Shown here piece after piece: positions 41,001-50,771 of a stretch of 64,000 nucleotides of DNA. The stretch is from NCBI GenBank assembly GCA_019915135.1, contig JAHLMK010000009.1, positions 1,054,001 to 1,118,000 of the forward strand, given 5' to 3'. Positions within the stretch are counted from its first letter, which is position 1, and every line of letters begins with the position of its first letter. Position numbers and translations under genes: made by a program. The notes below the pieces were generated by a model. It was given only the letters and a program-made list of their open reading frames with translations, did not search any database and had not been told where the DNA came from. This DNA comes from Strobilurus pachycystidiatus (Eukaryota; Basidiomycota; Agaricomycetes; Agaricales; Physalacriaceae).

Positions 41001-44000
41001 GGCTATGGTGGCTGAAGGACCGGTATACAACGAACAGGAAGCTCGAAGTATAACTCCCGTTTTACTCGGCGGAGAGGACACTATCTTGAAGGAGGTTTAC
41101 CAGGTATTCAAACAGATGCAGCGAAAACCTCCTAAAGACGGGTATCCATTCAGAAAGAGGGATGATGTGAAGACTAAATTGGGTCGCGCCCCTCCTTCGC
41201 CTTGTAAATGTTGTGGAAGTGCGCTTCACTGGGACCCCGAATGTCCAGAGTATGATACCTACCAAGCTCAACGGAGAGCCAAATACCGTTCCGCGAACAC
41301 GGTGGCGCTGGAGCTTTTCGATCCACAAAATCCCGAGAAGTCGTACGACGCCGCTTACGAAGTGTTGATAGCTCGCAGAGCAGCGGACCTCGTTACGTCG
41401 GATTTTAGGAGGGCGGCTTCGGAACTTGAACGAGACAACTCGTTCCCCTTGAAGCATAAGTCCCACCAGGTCACAGTGGAGGAAATAGTGGACGAGGAAG
41501 CGGAACTATGGAAGGCCATGGAATCCCTGCCGGCAGACAGCCCATACGTGATGGAAGATACACGATTCCAGGAGGCCAATGTCATGCTAGGCTCAGGCGA
41601 AGGAGTATACGAGTCGGGCAAGGATCCTCCATGGCGGGACGTAAATTCGGAGACGACTGCAGAAAGCTCGGACATCAAGCTGGACAGTCCGAAACCATTC
41701 ACCTTCGATAAACCACGACGTTTAACGAAACGTCGGACGTTCGTTAGAGGAGAGTCAGCTAAAGATATATCAGTGGTTTCCATTCGTGGCTGGCTGTGCA
41801 ACTCTCTTAACTCGGAAGTTGATCTTCGGCACGACTCATGCGCCAATATCTCGTTGATTTCTGAGGAGTACTACAGGACCTTAGTAAATCCGCCGCCGAT
41901 CAAAAAAGGAGAGAGATGGCGAATAAAACAACTAAAAAAGGGATCCTCTGAAATATCAGGGTATGTGACGCTGCCAGTATTCTTCAGATCGGAAGAGGGC
42001 GAATGCATCGAAACGGAAGTCGAAGCGTACGTGGTGTCCGACATGTCGGTTCCAATTCTTCTCGGAGAGATCTACCACCAGACGTATGAGATCTTGATCA
42101 GCAGAAATGTAGAAGATGGAACTCGACTGCATTTTAGGAACGCGAACGTGTCAATAGGAGCAGTACCAGTCGATCGAGTGGCAGAAGGATACGCTACAGC
42201 GAAGGACACGTTCGGTATCCAGGGCTTCGTGAAAGCAAAGAATCATCGAAGGCGACGAAATCAGAGACAACGGGAAAAGAAAATTCTCGCGTATCAGGGA
42301 TCGGTGGTTCGTGCGGCCGCGGACTATGTTTTGAAGCCCTATTCGACAAAAACGGTGGCAATTACGGGAAAGTTCGAAAATAACGATACGCACTACGTGG
42401 AACGCAGTTTAGTGGCGTTGAACGATTCACAGTACCTCACTATTCCAAACGTGCTATTCAACCCCGAGGACGGTCTCATCCCAGTATCAAATCCAACTGC
42501 CTTCCCTCGTCGTATTCGGAAAGGGGAAATCCTGGCAGGGGTTGTGGAAGCGTTCGATAGACTCGATATTCCTATAACAAAGAGTGAGCGCGAAGAGTTA
42601 GAGGCAAAGTCCGGGAAAATTCAGGCTTACATCTCTGAATTGTCAGACGCTACGTCGTCGTCGAAGGAAGCGTCCTATCCTAAAGAGACGGACGCAGAGG
42701 TCGGGAATAAGGCCAAGTCGCCTTCGCATGATACCTCGGGGACGTCAGAGTCGGAAGACGAGGAAGAGGTAGGACCGAAGACGGCGGAAGTACCGGACCC
42801 GACAGTGTATCCATCTTCTCAGCTCAGGGAATTAATCGACGTAGGATCCGTGCCTGACCATTTAAAGCCGAGAGTATGGAGCATGTTGGAGAAAAATATA
42901 GAGGCATTCGGTTTTGATGGGCGTTTGGGGCACGTAGCGGTCAAAGCGGAGATACGCACGAAGGAATCGCAAACTCCGATCTCGACTCCGATGTACAACG
43001 CGTCTCCCGCTAAGCGCGAAGTGATCGATGCGCAGCTGGACGCTTGGTTCCAACAAGACGTGATTGAACCCTCCTCGAGTCCATGGAGCGCTCCGGTCGT
43101 GATAGTATACCGTAACGGGAAAGCCCGTTTTTGTGTGGACTACCGACGCTTGAACGCCGTAACGGAAGGAGACGAGTTTCCGATACCTAGGCAGAGCGAT
43201 ATCTTATCCGCTTTGTCCGGAGCTACAGTGATGTCTTCTCTGGATGCGTTATCAGGATTTACCCAGCTCGACATGGACCCTCCAGACATTCCGAAAACAG
43301 CCTTTCGAACGCACCGGGGTCTCTTTCAGTTCAAACGGATGCCTTTCGGGTTGAAAAATGGGCCCGCAATCTTCCAACGGGTGATGCAGGGAATTCTATC
43401 TCCGTTCCTATGGTCATTTTGCTTGGTATACATCGATGATATTGTCGTCTACAGCAAATCCTACGAGGACCATATTGAACATCTGGACCGGGTTCTATCC
43501 GCTATTCGTCGGGCGGGCGTCACTTTATCTCCCAAGAAGTGTCACCTATTCTACGAGAGCATACAATTGCTCGGTCACAAGGTTACTCGATTAGGTCTAG
43601 CTACGCACCGACAAAAAGTAGAGGCTATTATGGATCTATCGCGACCGACTCGGATACCCGACCTACAAATTTTCATTGGCATGGCGGTGTATTTCACTGC
43701 ATTTATTCCTTACTTTGCGGATCGTTGTACGCCACTCTTCGAACTCCTGAAGAAAGGTGTTGTTTGGCGTTGGGGCACTGAAGAGGAACACGCTTTTAAC
43801 TCTGTAAAAGAGGCACTAGCTTCTGCTCCGATACTCGCTCACCATGACGAGTCACTGCCGTACAGACTCTATACCGACGCTTCAAATTTCGCCTTAGGCT
43901 GCGCCCTACAGCAAGTGCAGAAGATGAGAGTGGGCGAGTTGAAGAACACAAAGGCGTACACGAAATTGGAAGAAGCTTGGAAACAGAAGTTACCGTTACC

Positions 44001-46266
44001 GCGTTTATTCACCACTCTTAAATCATCGAGGGACCAAAACACCTACGACCAGGAGTGGGGGGAAACGTTAGACAGCACGGTGGTCTGGGTCGAACGGGTA
44101 ATAGCTTATTACTCACGAAGGTTTCGAGGAGCCGAATCGCGTTACTCAGCAACGGAGAGGGAGGCTCTAGCAGCAAAGGAAGGGCTAGTGAAATTTCAGC
44201 CTTTCGTGGAAGGAGTGTCCGTGCTCCTGATAACGGATCATGCTGCGCTACAATGGGCAAAAACTTACGAAAATTCTAATCGTCGCCTCGCTTCCTGGGG
44301 GACGGTGTTTTCGGCATACGCCCCGGGTTTAGATATCATTCACCGACCTGGACGCGTTCATTCCAATGTGGATCCACTTTCGCGGTTGCCAAGGGAAGCT
44401 CCGTTGCAGTACTCCCCGGTGGAGGATGAATCGAGCCCGAGCATTAAACTTAACGATGATCTCGCCCAAGCACAGGAAGACGCCGCCGAATTTCGCCCAG
44501 CCAGGAAAATCAATGAGGTGGCTTTGTCGGAACTCGCCCGCCTCTTTCCGGAAGAGGTATTCGTAGCCACTAGATCTAGCAAGCAAACATTACTACCGGG
44601 ACTGGACAACACGCCTGAATTTAAGGGGGAAAACATACGCGGAAACTTGAACACAAAGGACTCAGAGTCGCCAGCAAATTCAGTCGTCTCGCCAACGTTT
44701 ACTCCTTCTCCCTCGGAAGAATTATGGCATGGAATGGACAGTCGCCCAAAGACCTTGATTAGCATGGATCAAGAGGAACTACGAGCTTGGAGACGAGCTT
44801 ACCAGAACGACGCACGAATGTATAAGACGTGGTCTGAGGCGCCGAAGCCCAACGAACCTTGGATTCCGAGCAATCGTTTTTTCAAGGATGCGGACGGATT
44901 ACTGTTCTTCGCCGACGCCGATTTCGCACCTAGGCTATGTGTTCCAGAATCGTTACAACGGTCCATGCTAATCGAAGCTCACGAAGGCGCTCTGGAACAT
45001 GCGCACTTGGGAGCAGAGAGTCTTTGGTATAAACTATCTGCTCGCTTCTATTGGAGACGGATGAAGGCAGACATCCTCAAGTTTTGCCAATCCTGCGACG
45101 TTTGTCAAAAGATCAAACACTCAAACTTCGGGAAATATGGTCACCTTTCTTCAAATCCTATTCCAGCGAATCCGTACGACTCCATCTCTCTGGATTTCAT
45201 TGTGGACCTTCCTTTCTCGGACGGTTATAATGCTATCCTGGTGGTAGTGGACAGATTGTCCAAACACGCCTCGTTCATACCGACCACCACTGGCATCACG
45301 ACCGACGAGTTCGCGGATGTATTCATAAAGGGAGTCGTCTGCAGATTCGGGTTACCACTCAGTATGATCACAGACCGAGATCCTCGATGGACTGCTGAAT
45401 TCTGGAAGGCGTTAGCGAAAAAATTGAAGATAAGGATGGCCATGTCTTCCGCACATCACCCTCAACACGATGGCCAGACCGAAATAGTAAACCGTCTTTT
45501 GGAAACAATGCTTCGAGCATACGTCGCCAAGGATAAAAAGGACTGGGCGTATTGGCTCACCTTGCTGGAATTCGCATACAACGCTCATTTACACGCGTCT
45601 ACCGGCACTTCTCCCTTTATGTTTTTATACGGTTATCAACCTCGATCTCCAATGGACGCATCCTTTACGAACATTGATTCGGCTCGAGTATCTGCCAAAG
45701 TTCGAGGGACACAGGAATTTCTAAAAAACTTACAGTTCCATCGTGACGCGGCCCGTCAAGCGATAGCTCATAGCCAGGCAATGCAGGCGAAATACTATAA
45801 CCGGGGCAGACGTCCAGCGGAAGAATTCGAACCTGGGAACAAAGCTTTAGTCAACCCGCACTCTTTGGAGTGGGTTGAAAGTAAAGGAAAAGGTGCGAAA
45901 TTCAACCAAAGATGGATCGGACCGTTTGAAATTACAGAGAAAATATCGCCAACCACGGTTCGTCTGCGTTTAAGCGATCAATATCCAGGCAGTCCTAATT
46001 TCAACATCGAACACTTACGTCGTTACTATGAGGACGAGAGCATGAATCGCGGCCGAACGATCCTTCCCAGCACACGAGAACATAAACCAGCTTCAGAAGA
46101 GGAGGAAATCGAAAGTATCGTAATGCACAAGCCTACCGCAAAGGGCACGAAATATCTGGTCCGATGGAAGGGTTTAGGTCCACAATTCGATACCTGGAAG
46201 TCGGAGAAGGATCTGAAGAACGCGTCCGAAACTCTCAGAGAGTATCGGAAGGAGAACGGACTATAA
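38038..46266 (+). CDS. Ty3-2 Gag-Pol polyprotein with collagen-like tract and chromodomain
   Basis: One ORF of about 2742 codons. Residues here are counted from 38038. Order: disordered Ser/Pro-rich N-terminus; Gly-rich linker; collagen-like repeats 679-738; Gag core (EQIPKYDGNRAKAVEYMYKV, ANMRSHVTTFLTGIKSYYL); zinc knuckle CKCCGSALHWDPEC near 1056; protease-like region near 1266 with DSC instead of DSG; reverse transcriptase with YIDD near 1798; RNase H from DASNFALGCALQQ near 1946, holding an insert of about 65 residues; integrase zinc motif ending CQSCDVC; DDE core (SLDFIVDLP, TDRDPRWT, HDGQTEIVNR); and a chromodomain at 2691-2741 (ESIVMHKPTAKGTKYLVRWK). The first in-frame ATG is at 38365, although coding-like sequence extends upstream, so initiation may be non-AUG (CTG at 38104) or involve splicing. 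Confidence 0.9.
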   Translation: MFIVHLIVLLRRSCIRTPSWIALESEHALSEGSVTLSSGVEVYSYTDRGGNRLLQVADAPTPINKARRVSQRLSFIRGRPSFGTTDTSTPVANSEAPANSSFQRHRPPHMQDETESDRSISRSRLGADESTGESPMSRLMEEFRKERPNAEDGMDTSLELSLVALSTMPLEAHRILDSGVGNERFSLDSEWFEIIGRATTELDFYLERASGLIPEQQRRFHVDRHGFLVTILRGTADIAVLHTAWKSMGRQITLGLENLRKYERRYNNTSGDASLYSPTTTDAALYSPVKGIDSHVEQIRYLYEKIPHYNETLTNDQKRKLQSFVNADSIFPLPSELDVAFPLPGRSSKGKNPESRPTPLVSRNSVPTNFMKPSASLTYPFKSVSDSFQLSHAHTGSVAEPSFAGTESDNPEASSHGLLRSSRAPRPFTPSSIAGPEEVTAGSATSSQAFFSDLPSDQRGKVKLPWVAQDIYSTTPPSLKNVTRIDNSSGSWTRSGDSSKWILQSPALSTVKESTSPEATPTVRLPGSSRRLKGMRPLPPTPPHLWAPQPQIPRSPIRFVPVSPLSPATPSRLLESVPHPTPSTSHTAVGWTQIVPPHLQIRSEFTSSDRQIETGPPTTSKLFPSSKSESGKGPTPPQLSKSPDPPNDPSPRVPTGGSGGGGSGGGGGGDGGGGGGGKGPSGPRGPKGDKGDKGDKGDRGDAGRDGRDGREGPRGEKGEPGESGRRGRRGYPGGGGRGDGDDSSDEGSYERVQSPRRPAAYGRFVPTIKGELKLEQIPKYDGNRAKAVEYMYKVLQLAEMGGYMPEALGWWLWYGFEDGSKIHNWWTALTREEQANMRSHVTTFLTGIKSYYLGEKWEREMQEEYQKQRFRQPGFENELPSDFVNRRAIWSRMLTNVEEGKELEVEQILKVVPTPWLSILQVDSVKTTQGLYKRAGENERKLIYEARLQKVGSETSVSAMIPVLRQLGVNMSRLPLREAKDSEAKELTAMVAEGPVYNEQEARSITPVLLGGEDTILKEVYQVFKQMQRKPPKDGYPFRKRDDVKTKLGRAPPSPCKCCGSALHWDPECPEYDTYQAQRRAKYRSANTVALELFDPQNPEKSYDAAYEVLIARRAADLVTSDFRRAASELERDNSFPLKHKSHQVTVEEIVDEEAELWKAMESLPADSPYVMEDTRFQEANVMLGSGEGVYESGKDPPWRDVNSETTAESSDIKLDSPKPFTFDKPRRLTKRRTFVRGESAKDISVVSIRGWLCNSLNSEVDLRHDSCANISLISEEYYRTLVNPPPIKKGERWRIKQLKKGSSEISGYVTLPVFFRSEEGECIETEVEAYVVSDMSVPILLGEIYHQTYEILISRNVEDGTRLHFRNANVSIGAVPVDRVAEGYATAKDTFGIQGFVKAKNHRRRRNQRQREKKILAYQGSVVRAAADYVLKPYSTKTVAITGKFENNDTHYVERSLVALNDSQYLTIPNVLFNPEDGLIPVSNPTAFPRRIRKGEILAGVVEAFDRLDIPITKSEREELEAKSGKIQAYISELSDATSSSKEASYPKETDAEVGNKAKSPSHDTSGTSESEDEEEVGPKTAEVPDPTVYPSSQLRELIDVGSVPDHLKPRVWSMLEKNIEAFGFDGRLGHVAVKAEIRTKESQTPISTPMYNASPAKREVIDAQLDAWFQQDVIEPSSSPWSAPVVIVYRNGKARFCVDYRRLNAVTEGDEFPIPRQSDILSALSGATVMSSLDALSGFTQLDMDPPDIPKTAFRTHRGLFQFKRMPFGLKNGPAIFQRVMQGILSPFLWSFCLVYIDDIVVYSKSYEDHIEHLDRVLSAIRRAGVTLSPKKCHLFYESIQLLGHKVTRLGLATHRQKVEAIMDLSRPTRIPDLQIFIGMAVYFTAFIPYFADRCTPLFELLKKGVVWRWGTEEEHAFNSVKEALASAPILAHHDESLPYRLYTDASNFALGCALQQVQKMRVGELKNTKAYTKLEEAWKQKLPLPRLFTTLKSSRDQNTYDQEWGETLDSTVVWVERVIAYYSRRFRGAESRYSATEREALAAKEGLVKFQPFVEGVSVLLITDHAALQWAKTYENSNRRLASWGTVFSAYAPGLDIIHRPGRVHSNVDPLSRLPREAPLQYSPVEDESSPSIKLNDDLAQAQEDAAEFRPARKINEVALSELARLFPEEVFVATRSSKQTLLPGLDNTPEFKGENIRGNLNTKDSESPANSVVSPTFTPSPSEELWHGMDSRPKTLISMDQEELRAWRRAYQNDARMYKTWSEAPKPNEPWIPSNRFFKDADGLLFFADADFAPRLCVPESLQRSMLIEAHEGALEHAHLGAESLWYKLSARFYWRRMKADILKFCQSCDVCQKIKHSNFGKYGHLSSNPIPANPYDSISLDFIVDLPFSDGYNAILVVVDRLSKHASFIPTTTGITTDEFADVFIKGVVCRFGLPLSMITDRDPRWTAEFWKALAKKLKIRMAMSSAHHPQHDGQTEIVNRLLETMLRAYVAKDKKDWAYWLTLLEFAYNAHLHASTGTSPFMFLYGYQPRSPMDASFTNIDSARVSAKVRGTQEFLKNLQFHRDAARQAIAHSQAMQAKYYNRGRRPAEEFEPGNKALVNPHSLEWVESKGKGAKFNQRWIGPFEITEKISPTTVRLRLSDQYPGSPNFNIEHLRRYYEDESMNRGRTILPSTREHKPASEEEEIESIVMHKPTAKGTKYLVRWKGLGPQFDTWKSEKDLKNASETLREYRKENGL
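40072..40251 (+). repeat. Collagen-like Gly-X-Y repeat in Ty3-2 Gag
   Basis: Twenty consecutive Gly-X-Y triplets (GPS, GPR, GPK, three GDK, GDR, GDA, two GRD, GRE, GPR, GEK, GEP, GES, two GRR, GYP, GGG, GRG) follow a poly-Gly linker. Charged X and Y positions (K/E/D/R) could support triple helices through salt bridges, as in bacterial collagens. Confidence 0.85.
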
Positions 46267-46493
46267 TTCGGTCCGGCGGACGCCTTAACATCATCACATG
46301 TCGGGCCTAAAAGGGTAACTCCCATCAAATTCTTTCCCTCCTTTTACCTCTCTCTTTCTCTTATCGTTCCGTTTCTTATCATTTTCCATTTCTTTCCCGT
46401 CCCGTCGTCGGTTGAGAGAGCGGCTGGTGGCAACACCTATCCCTCGATACCCACGATTGAGTTGATTTCTGTGCGTACCGCCAGTCTGAAGCT

Positions 46494-49331
46494 ATGGACG
46501 ACTTCCTCTTTTACGACTCCACACGATACGTCCGTCTACTCAGCGAGCAATTTCGAGACGGCATTCGATTCGTAGGATGGCACAATTCCGCCGTCTTTCT
46601 GCCCTTGGACGCCATGGAACGAGATCGTTTCGATGTCTTTGACTTGATTCCAACGCCGGATTTCTTCCAACAAAGACACGGCAACGGCGGACTCGAACAC
46701 ATGGCTCGATGGTCACCCAAGGTTCACTATTACGGATACGCTCCAGTCCCTAACCAAGCGGACATAGAATCCGCATGGTTCTGTGATCTTCGCGCAACGG
46801 CTCCTCGACAGATCAGCAATCGCGGATTCTTTCAACTGGCTCAGCACGACAGAGCAGAGGCTAGCGCGGATTTACGTGCATGGAAACGTTATATGCAATG
46901 CTTGTATGATTCCCCGAATTGTCCTATCAACTGTCCTCATCCCTCAGATATCGACGTTAATCGTTTATCCGATTCCTTCGACTCTCCCCACGAACTCGAT
47001 TGCGCCTTCTTCACGGCCAAAATATGGATGTTACAGAGCATGGGATGGGCACATTGGTATCGGTCGCTACCGGATTGGGATGAGGGGCTGGACGTCGAAA
47101 CGAGACAGAGAGTCATAGACTGGAACCTCGACTCGAATTTCGTGCGAGGCTTCTTTTTCGATCTTCAAGTGGACAGCCCTACGGTTAACCCAGGCATGTG
47201 GTCGACGAATGATATTCCGTTTTATGCTTTCAATCTAGTTGGAGAATTGCCTTATCGCTCCGCTAAGTTCGACACTACGCTCAACTTCGCCATTGTCGGG
47301 TCACGGATTCATGATGACGAATGGTTCTCTCCCCCGACTCGTCTTCTGAGTGACATATTCCAGGACGCTCAAGCGTTGGATAACTTATTTCGTCCTCGCG
47401 TCCCCGAATTACCGATCCCTTACAAGATCTCTCACGAATACGTCGACGCAAACGCTCGCATTGGGATCATGCAAGCGCCGAACTGGAAGTCAGAAACGGT
47501 CTTCGACCTTTCATGGAAGGGGTACAAGTATCTGTTCGACTACCAGGTAACTCACGAGCGTCTGCATCGTCATGGCCGAATACTCGATGGCCGGAAAATC
47601 ATTACCTTCTTCACATGGCGACGTATTCGCAACTGGGAGACTGAACTTCTTCCCCAGAAAGAACGCGACATTATTCGTGGAGTGCTTCGTAAGCTGAAGA
47701 TGGGAACTGTAGATAATCCGGAACTAGTACGCGAGAAAGAACGTTGGATCAACGCTCCGAACCAGGGTTATACTTACAAGGACGACGTCCTAGTGCCGTA
47801 CGAAGAATGGCATCACGACGGTATGTTCGGGATAGGGCATCCTGAGCCGTTAGCGTACAAGACTCAATATCTGCGCGTCGTCGCGAGGGCCGGAGAACAG
47901 AACGTCCCTGGGCCATCCGGACAAGCAAGCGACGGGCGTATGGATGACGAAGACACCTCCTCCAACAGAGAGACTGACAGTCCGTCGGTGTCGGGGGGAG
48001 GTACCAAGCGGAATTTCGAGGCAAGTGACGATGAAGACTTCGCGGACCATCGTAGCGAGTCGCAGTCGGTTAAACGAGCTCGTTCTCGCTCTCCATCACT
48101 CGAACACACCAGCACGGGTAGCTTCCACGACGCACACGACTTGTCTGACGAGTATCATCGCGTTACACTGGAGGAGTACATTCCAGTCACTCATCGGTAT
48201 CTTGATGAACAATTCGGGCCGACCAACTATAAGCACGATGACGAATTAGACTTGACCAGGATGCCGAGCTACCATTTCGAACCAATTCACGAGGACATTC
48301 CCGCTTCGGCGTTCGAGCGTCTCCCTATTACTCCCGTTGCAGCCTACAACCTACTTGTCTGGGGGCGCAATTGTCTCCCTGCTTTGCCGTTTGATACAAA
48401 AGCCTTCCAGTTGTCAGACAAAGTCAAGGAAATTGGCTATCTTGTCCTTACGAAGAGGCAGGAAGCCGTGGCTCGCTTCTTTGGTCTTTCCTTCCCCGAG
48501 GAGAGAACGGGCGAGGAATTAATTCGGCATCTAGTCTCAGTCGGAGCAGGATTCCAGATCTGCTACGCTATGAAGGATTTCGGACGTTGGTCATTAAGTG
48601 ATGACATGGTTTCCGGGATGGACCTTTCGATGGGATCTGCGTCTTTGGGTCCGAATTCTAACCTCGAGCAGTTACGATGGGCGAAGCGCGGTAGTACAAT
48701 GGCTAGCGATTGGCGCTCAAAGGCTGGAGCTATCATGAACTCCCCTCACGGTGCTCGAGCTATGGTTGAAAGGGGTGGAGCGACGTTTCGGATTCTTCGT
48801 CGGGTCGCCCCTGAGCTTGTAGCCAAAGCGTTCGAAGGTCCTTCGGCTAACGTGCGCCGTCATATTCTCGGAGCTACCAACAGTGGATTAAAGGGAGCCG
48901 AGCTGGTCATCGGTGATCGTCTTACGGACGCGGAGCTGAATATCCTCTTCGGATTTATGCCCGCTAACTTGTCTCATCCGGAACAGACTAGTACGCGCTA
49001 CATCTGGCCCTCTGACGATCTCTTGAAGGAAATTTGGCCTGTTGAGAATGATCGGACCTTCGGTGGTGTGTGGAATCTCGTCTGCGAACAGGTTTTTACG
49101 CGAGTCTGGGACGAAATCAACAACCAGCAGGGCGACGGAGCGCAATCCCGCACGGCTAGGGAGTTCCGAATGCTTTTCCGCGACAAGTATCATCACTTGC
49201 GCCATAGTCTCAATCATGTCGCTTCGGAAGCAGACCTAGATCGAGGAGTACAAATTACTCGCTATGGCTGGAGCACGTCTTGGCGTCAAGTCAAAATTTC
49301 AGACCTCAACCTGCCGCCTGGAATGGATTAG
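46494..49331 (+). CDS. Ty3-2 ORF3, unknown function
   Basis: A 945-residue ORF with its own ATG, starting 227 bp after the Gag-Pol stop and in a different frame. The N-terminal half is rich in Trp, Tyr, Phe and Asp (for example DIESAWFCDLRATAPRQ, HWYRSLPDWDEGLDV). A Ser/acidic linker with KRARSRSPS (a possible nuclear signal) follows at about 480-550. The C-terminal half includes LTKRQEAVARFFGLSF and ARAMVERGGATFRILRRV. No transmembrane segment or known enzyme motif is seen. The segment just before the ATG contains a CAG that could be a splice acceptor for a subgenomic RNA; this is inference. Confidence 0.75.
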   Translation: MDDFLFYDSTRYVRLLSEQFRDGIRFVGWHNSAVFLPLDAMERDRFDVFDLIPTPDFFQQRHGNGGLEHMARWSPKVHYYGYAPVPNQADIESAWFCDLRATAPRQISNRGFFQLAQHDRAEASADLRAWKRYMQCLYDSPNCPINCPHPSDIDVNRLSDSFDSPHELDCAFFTAKIWMLQSMGWAHWYRSLPDWDEGLDVETRQRVIDWNLDSNFVRGFFFDLQVDSPTVNPGMWSTNDIPFYAFNLVGELPYRSAKFDTTLNFAIVGSRIHDDEWFSPPTRLLSDIFQDAQALDNLFRPRVPELPIPYKISHEYVDANARIGIMQAPNWKSETVFDLSWKGYKYLFDYQVTHERLHRHGRILDGRKIITFFTWRRIRNWETELLPQKERDIIRGVLRKLKMGTVDNPELVREKERWINAPNQGYTYKDDVLVPYEEWHHDGMFGIGHPEPLAYKTQYLRVVARAGEQNVPGPSGQASDGRMDDEDTSSNRETDSPSVSGGGTKRNFEASDDEDFADHRSESQSVKRARSRSPSLEHTSTGSFHDAHDLSDEYHRVTLEEYIPVTHRYLDEQFGPTNYKHDDELDLTRMPSYHFEPIHEDIPASAFERLPITPVAAYNLLVWGRNCLPALPFDTKAFQLSDKVKEIGYLVLTKRQEAVARFFGLSFPEERTGEELIRHLVSVGAGFQICYAMKDFGRWSLSDDMVSGMDLSMGSASLGPNSNLEQLRWAKRGSTMASDWRSKAGAIMNSPHGARAMVERGGATFRILRRVAPELVAKAFEGPSANVRRHILGATNSGLKGAELVIGDRLTDAELNILFGFMPANLSHPEQTSTRYIWPSDDLLKEIWPVENDRTFGGVWNLVCEQVFTRVWDEINNQQGDGAQSRTAREFRMLFRDKYHHLRHSLNHVASEADLDRGVQITRYGWSTSWRQVKISDLNLPPGMD

Positions 49332-49356
49332 TCCGTGATTCAGCCTCGGGGGGCAC

Positions 49357-49612
49357 TGTAACGATTGTTGTATCCTCTATATGTTACTTACCGTTCTCTT
49401 TTCTATCAGGCTAAATACACGAACGTATACGGACTATTTACGTGTCCAATAGAATACTTACGTAGCCAAACATGTACAATTGGAATTATCATCTTATCTC
49501 TATCCTATCGTGTGCGAACACCAGGTCGCAACAAGTGCGCCGTTCAGCTCCAGGATTCGTCTTAGGATCGACGTCTAAGCGTTCACTGACAACGTAGGCT
49601 ACAACGCTTACA
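49357..49612 (+). repeat. Ty3-2 3' LTR (256 bp)
   Basis: Direct repeat of 37722-37977, preceded by the G-run CTCGGGGGGCAC (probable polypurine tract) and followed by GTGGC. Confidence 0.95.
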
Positions 49613-49617
49613 GTGGC

Positions 49618-50771
49618 GTCTGCATTTGAGAGGACGTTCTTGACGATTTTAATCCGACCTATCCATAAGAAAGCAGATGTCCATAGTATCTTGCACCATA
49701 AAGATACTCAAGGATTGAAATCCTTATCAAACCTCAATCTCTTGACTCAAAGGATTGCATCATACGGCCAAGGTGGTGTATATGGCTAAAGAACCAAGCA
49801 ATCCACCCGCAGGTATTTTGACCAAGGATAGTCAATCAGAATCCAGTACTGGTATGACTCGAATGTCCAATGTATTCAATCCTAAAATAGATGCTTACTT
49901 AGTAGGAGACCACCAATAATATAAAGGGGCCCAAAAAACCCATATTTCGAGAACTTAGATCTCCCCCAGTAGTCGCTAGTCAAACATAGCTATTGTAGTG
50001 AATCTATCTTGAGTTTTGACTCATTTCTACAAAGTACTCAACATCTCATAAAGACCTTTCTAAGATTTAAAGACATCAGATGTTGCCAAGTTCCTTGAAA
50101 AACTCAAAAGAATTTTATATTCCGACGTACTAAGTTGAGTACCAATAAATTTACTTGGTGTTAGAACTTTGTATTTGCAAGAAAACCGGTTTGCAAGTGG
50201 TTCTGCCCTGCACTCATGCTCTTTTATGAAGTACTTTCCTTTGAAGAATAAGTTGAGTTTGAGTGAGTGTTGTCAACATTTGAGACACCTTCCAGAATCT
50301 TTGATCCCAGTGCAAGACACTAGAATTCTGATTTAAGTGTAAGGAGGAGTCTTTATTATTAACAGTCTAGTGGTGTAATACCTACGATAGTGGTCTGACA
50401 ATTCTAAGACAAAGTTTTTGTACACCAGAATACTTGATAAATAAAAGTTACATTGCCTCAAACTGTTTAAGGTCTTCATATGTCAAGAAGTTTGGCCTAC
50501 GACTTACTTTAAAGTTTTCTTGTGTCATTTCAATCAGAATTCTTACACCTCCTAAAACAACTTGTAGTTTAACTACACATTTGGAATACATTTCTATTTC
50601 TTTATTACTCAGAGCACCTTGTTCTTGCGCACCTCAGCTCCATCACAAAGAGTATTAGTTGTGATAAAGATTGATAGTGTGGTTAAAGAATGGCTTCTTT
50701 TGAGAGGTCTATTCTGAACTTGCACATCATATTTTGGAGTCTACCGCAAAGGGGTGTAAATTTTGATTTCA
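49618..50771. other. AT-rich region right of Ty3-2
   Basis: Continues the sequence interrupted by Ty3-2. Strikingly AT-rich with no intact ORF; probably the decayed leader or flank of the gag relic that follows. Confidence 0.45.

Larger units (their letters stand above)
37722..49612 (+). mobile_element. Ty3-2: full-length chromodomain Ty3/Gypsy element with collagen-like Gag and third ORF
   Basis: An 11,891-bp element with 256-bp LTRs that I see differing at one base (CAAACACC versus CGAACACC) and the 5-bp duplication GTGGC (37717-37721 and 49613-49617). It has one long Gag-Pol polyprotein ORF ending in a canonical chromodomain, then ORF3. Intact ORFs and nearly identical LTRs indicate a recent insertion. 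Confidence 0.93.
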
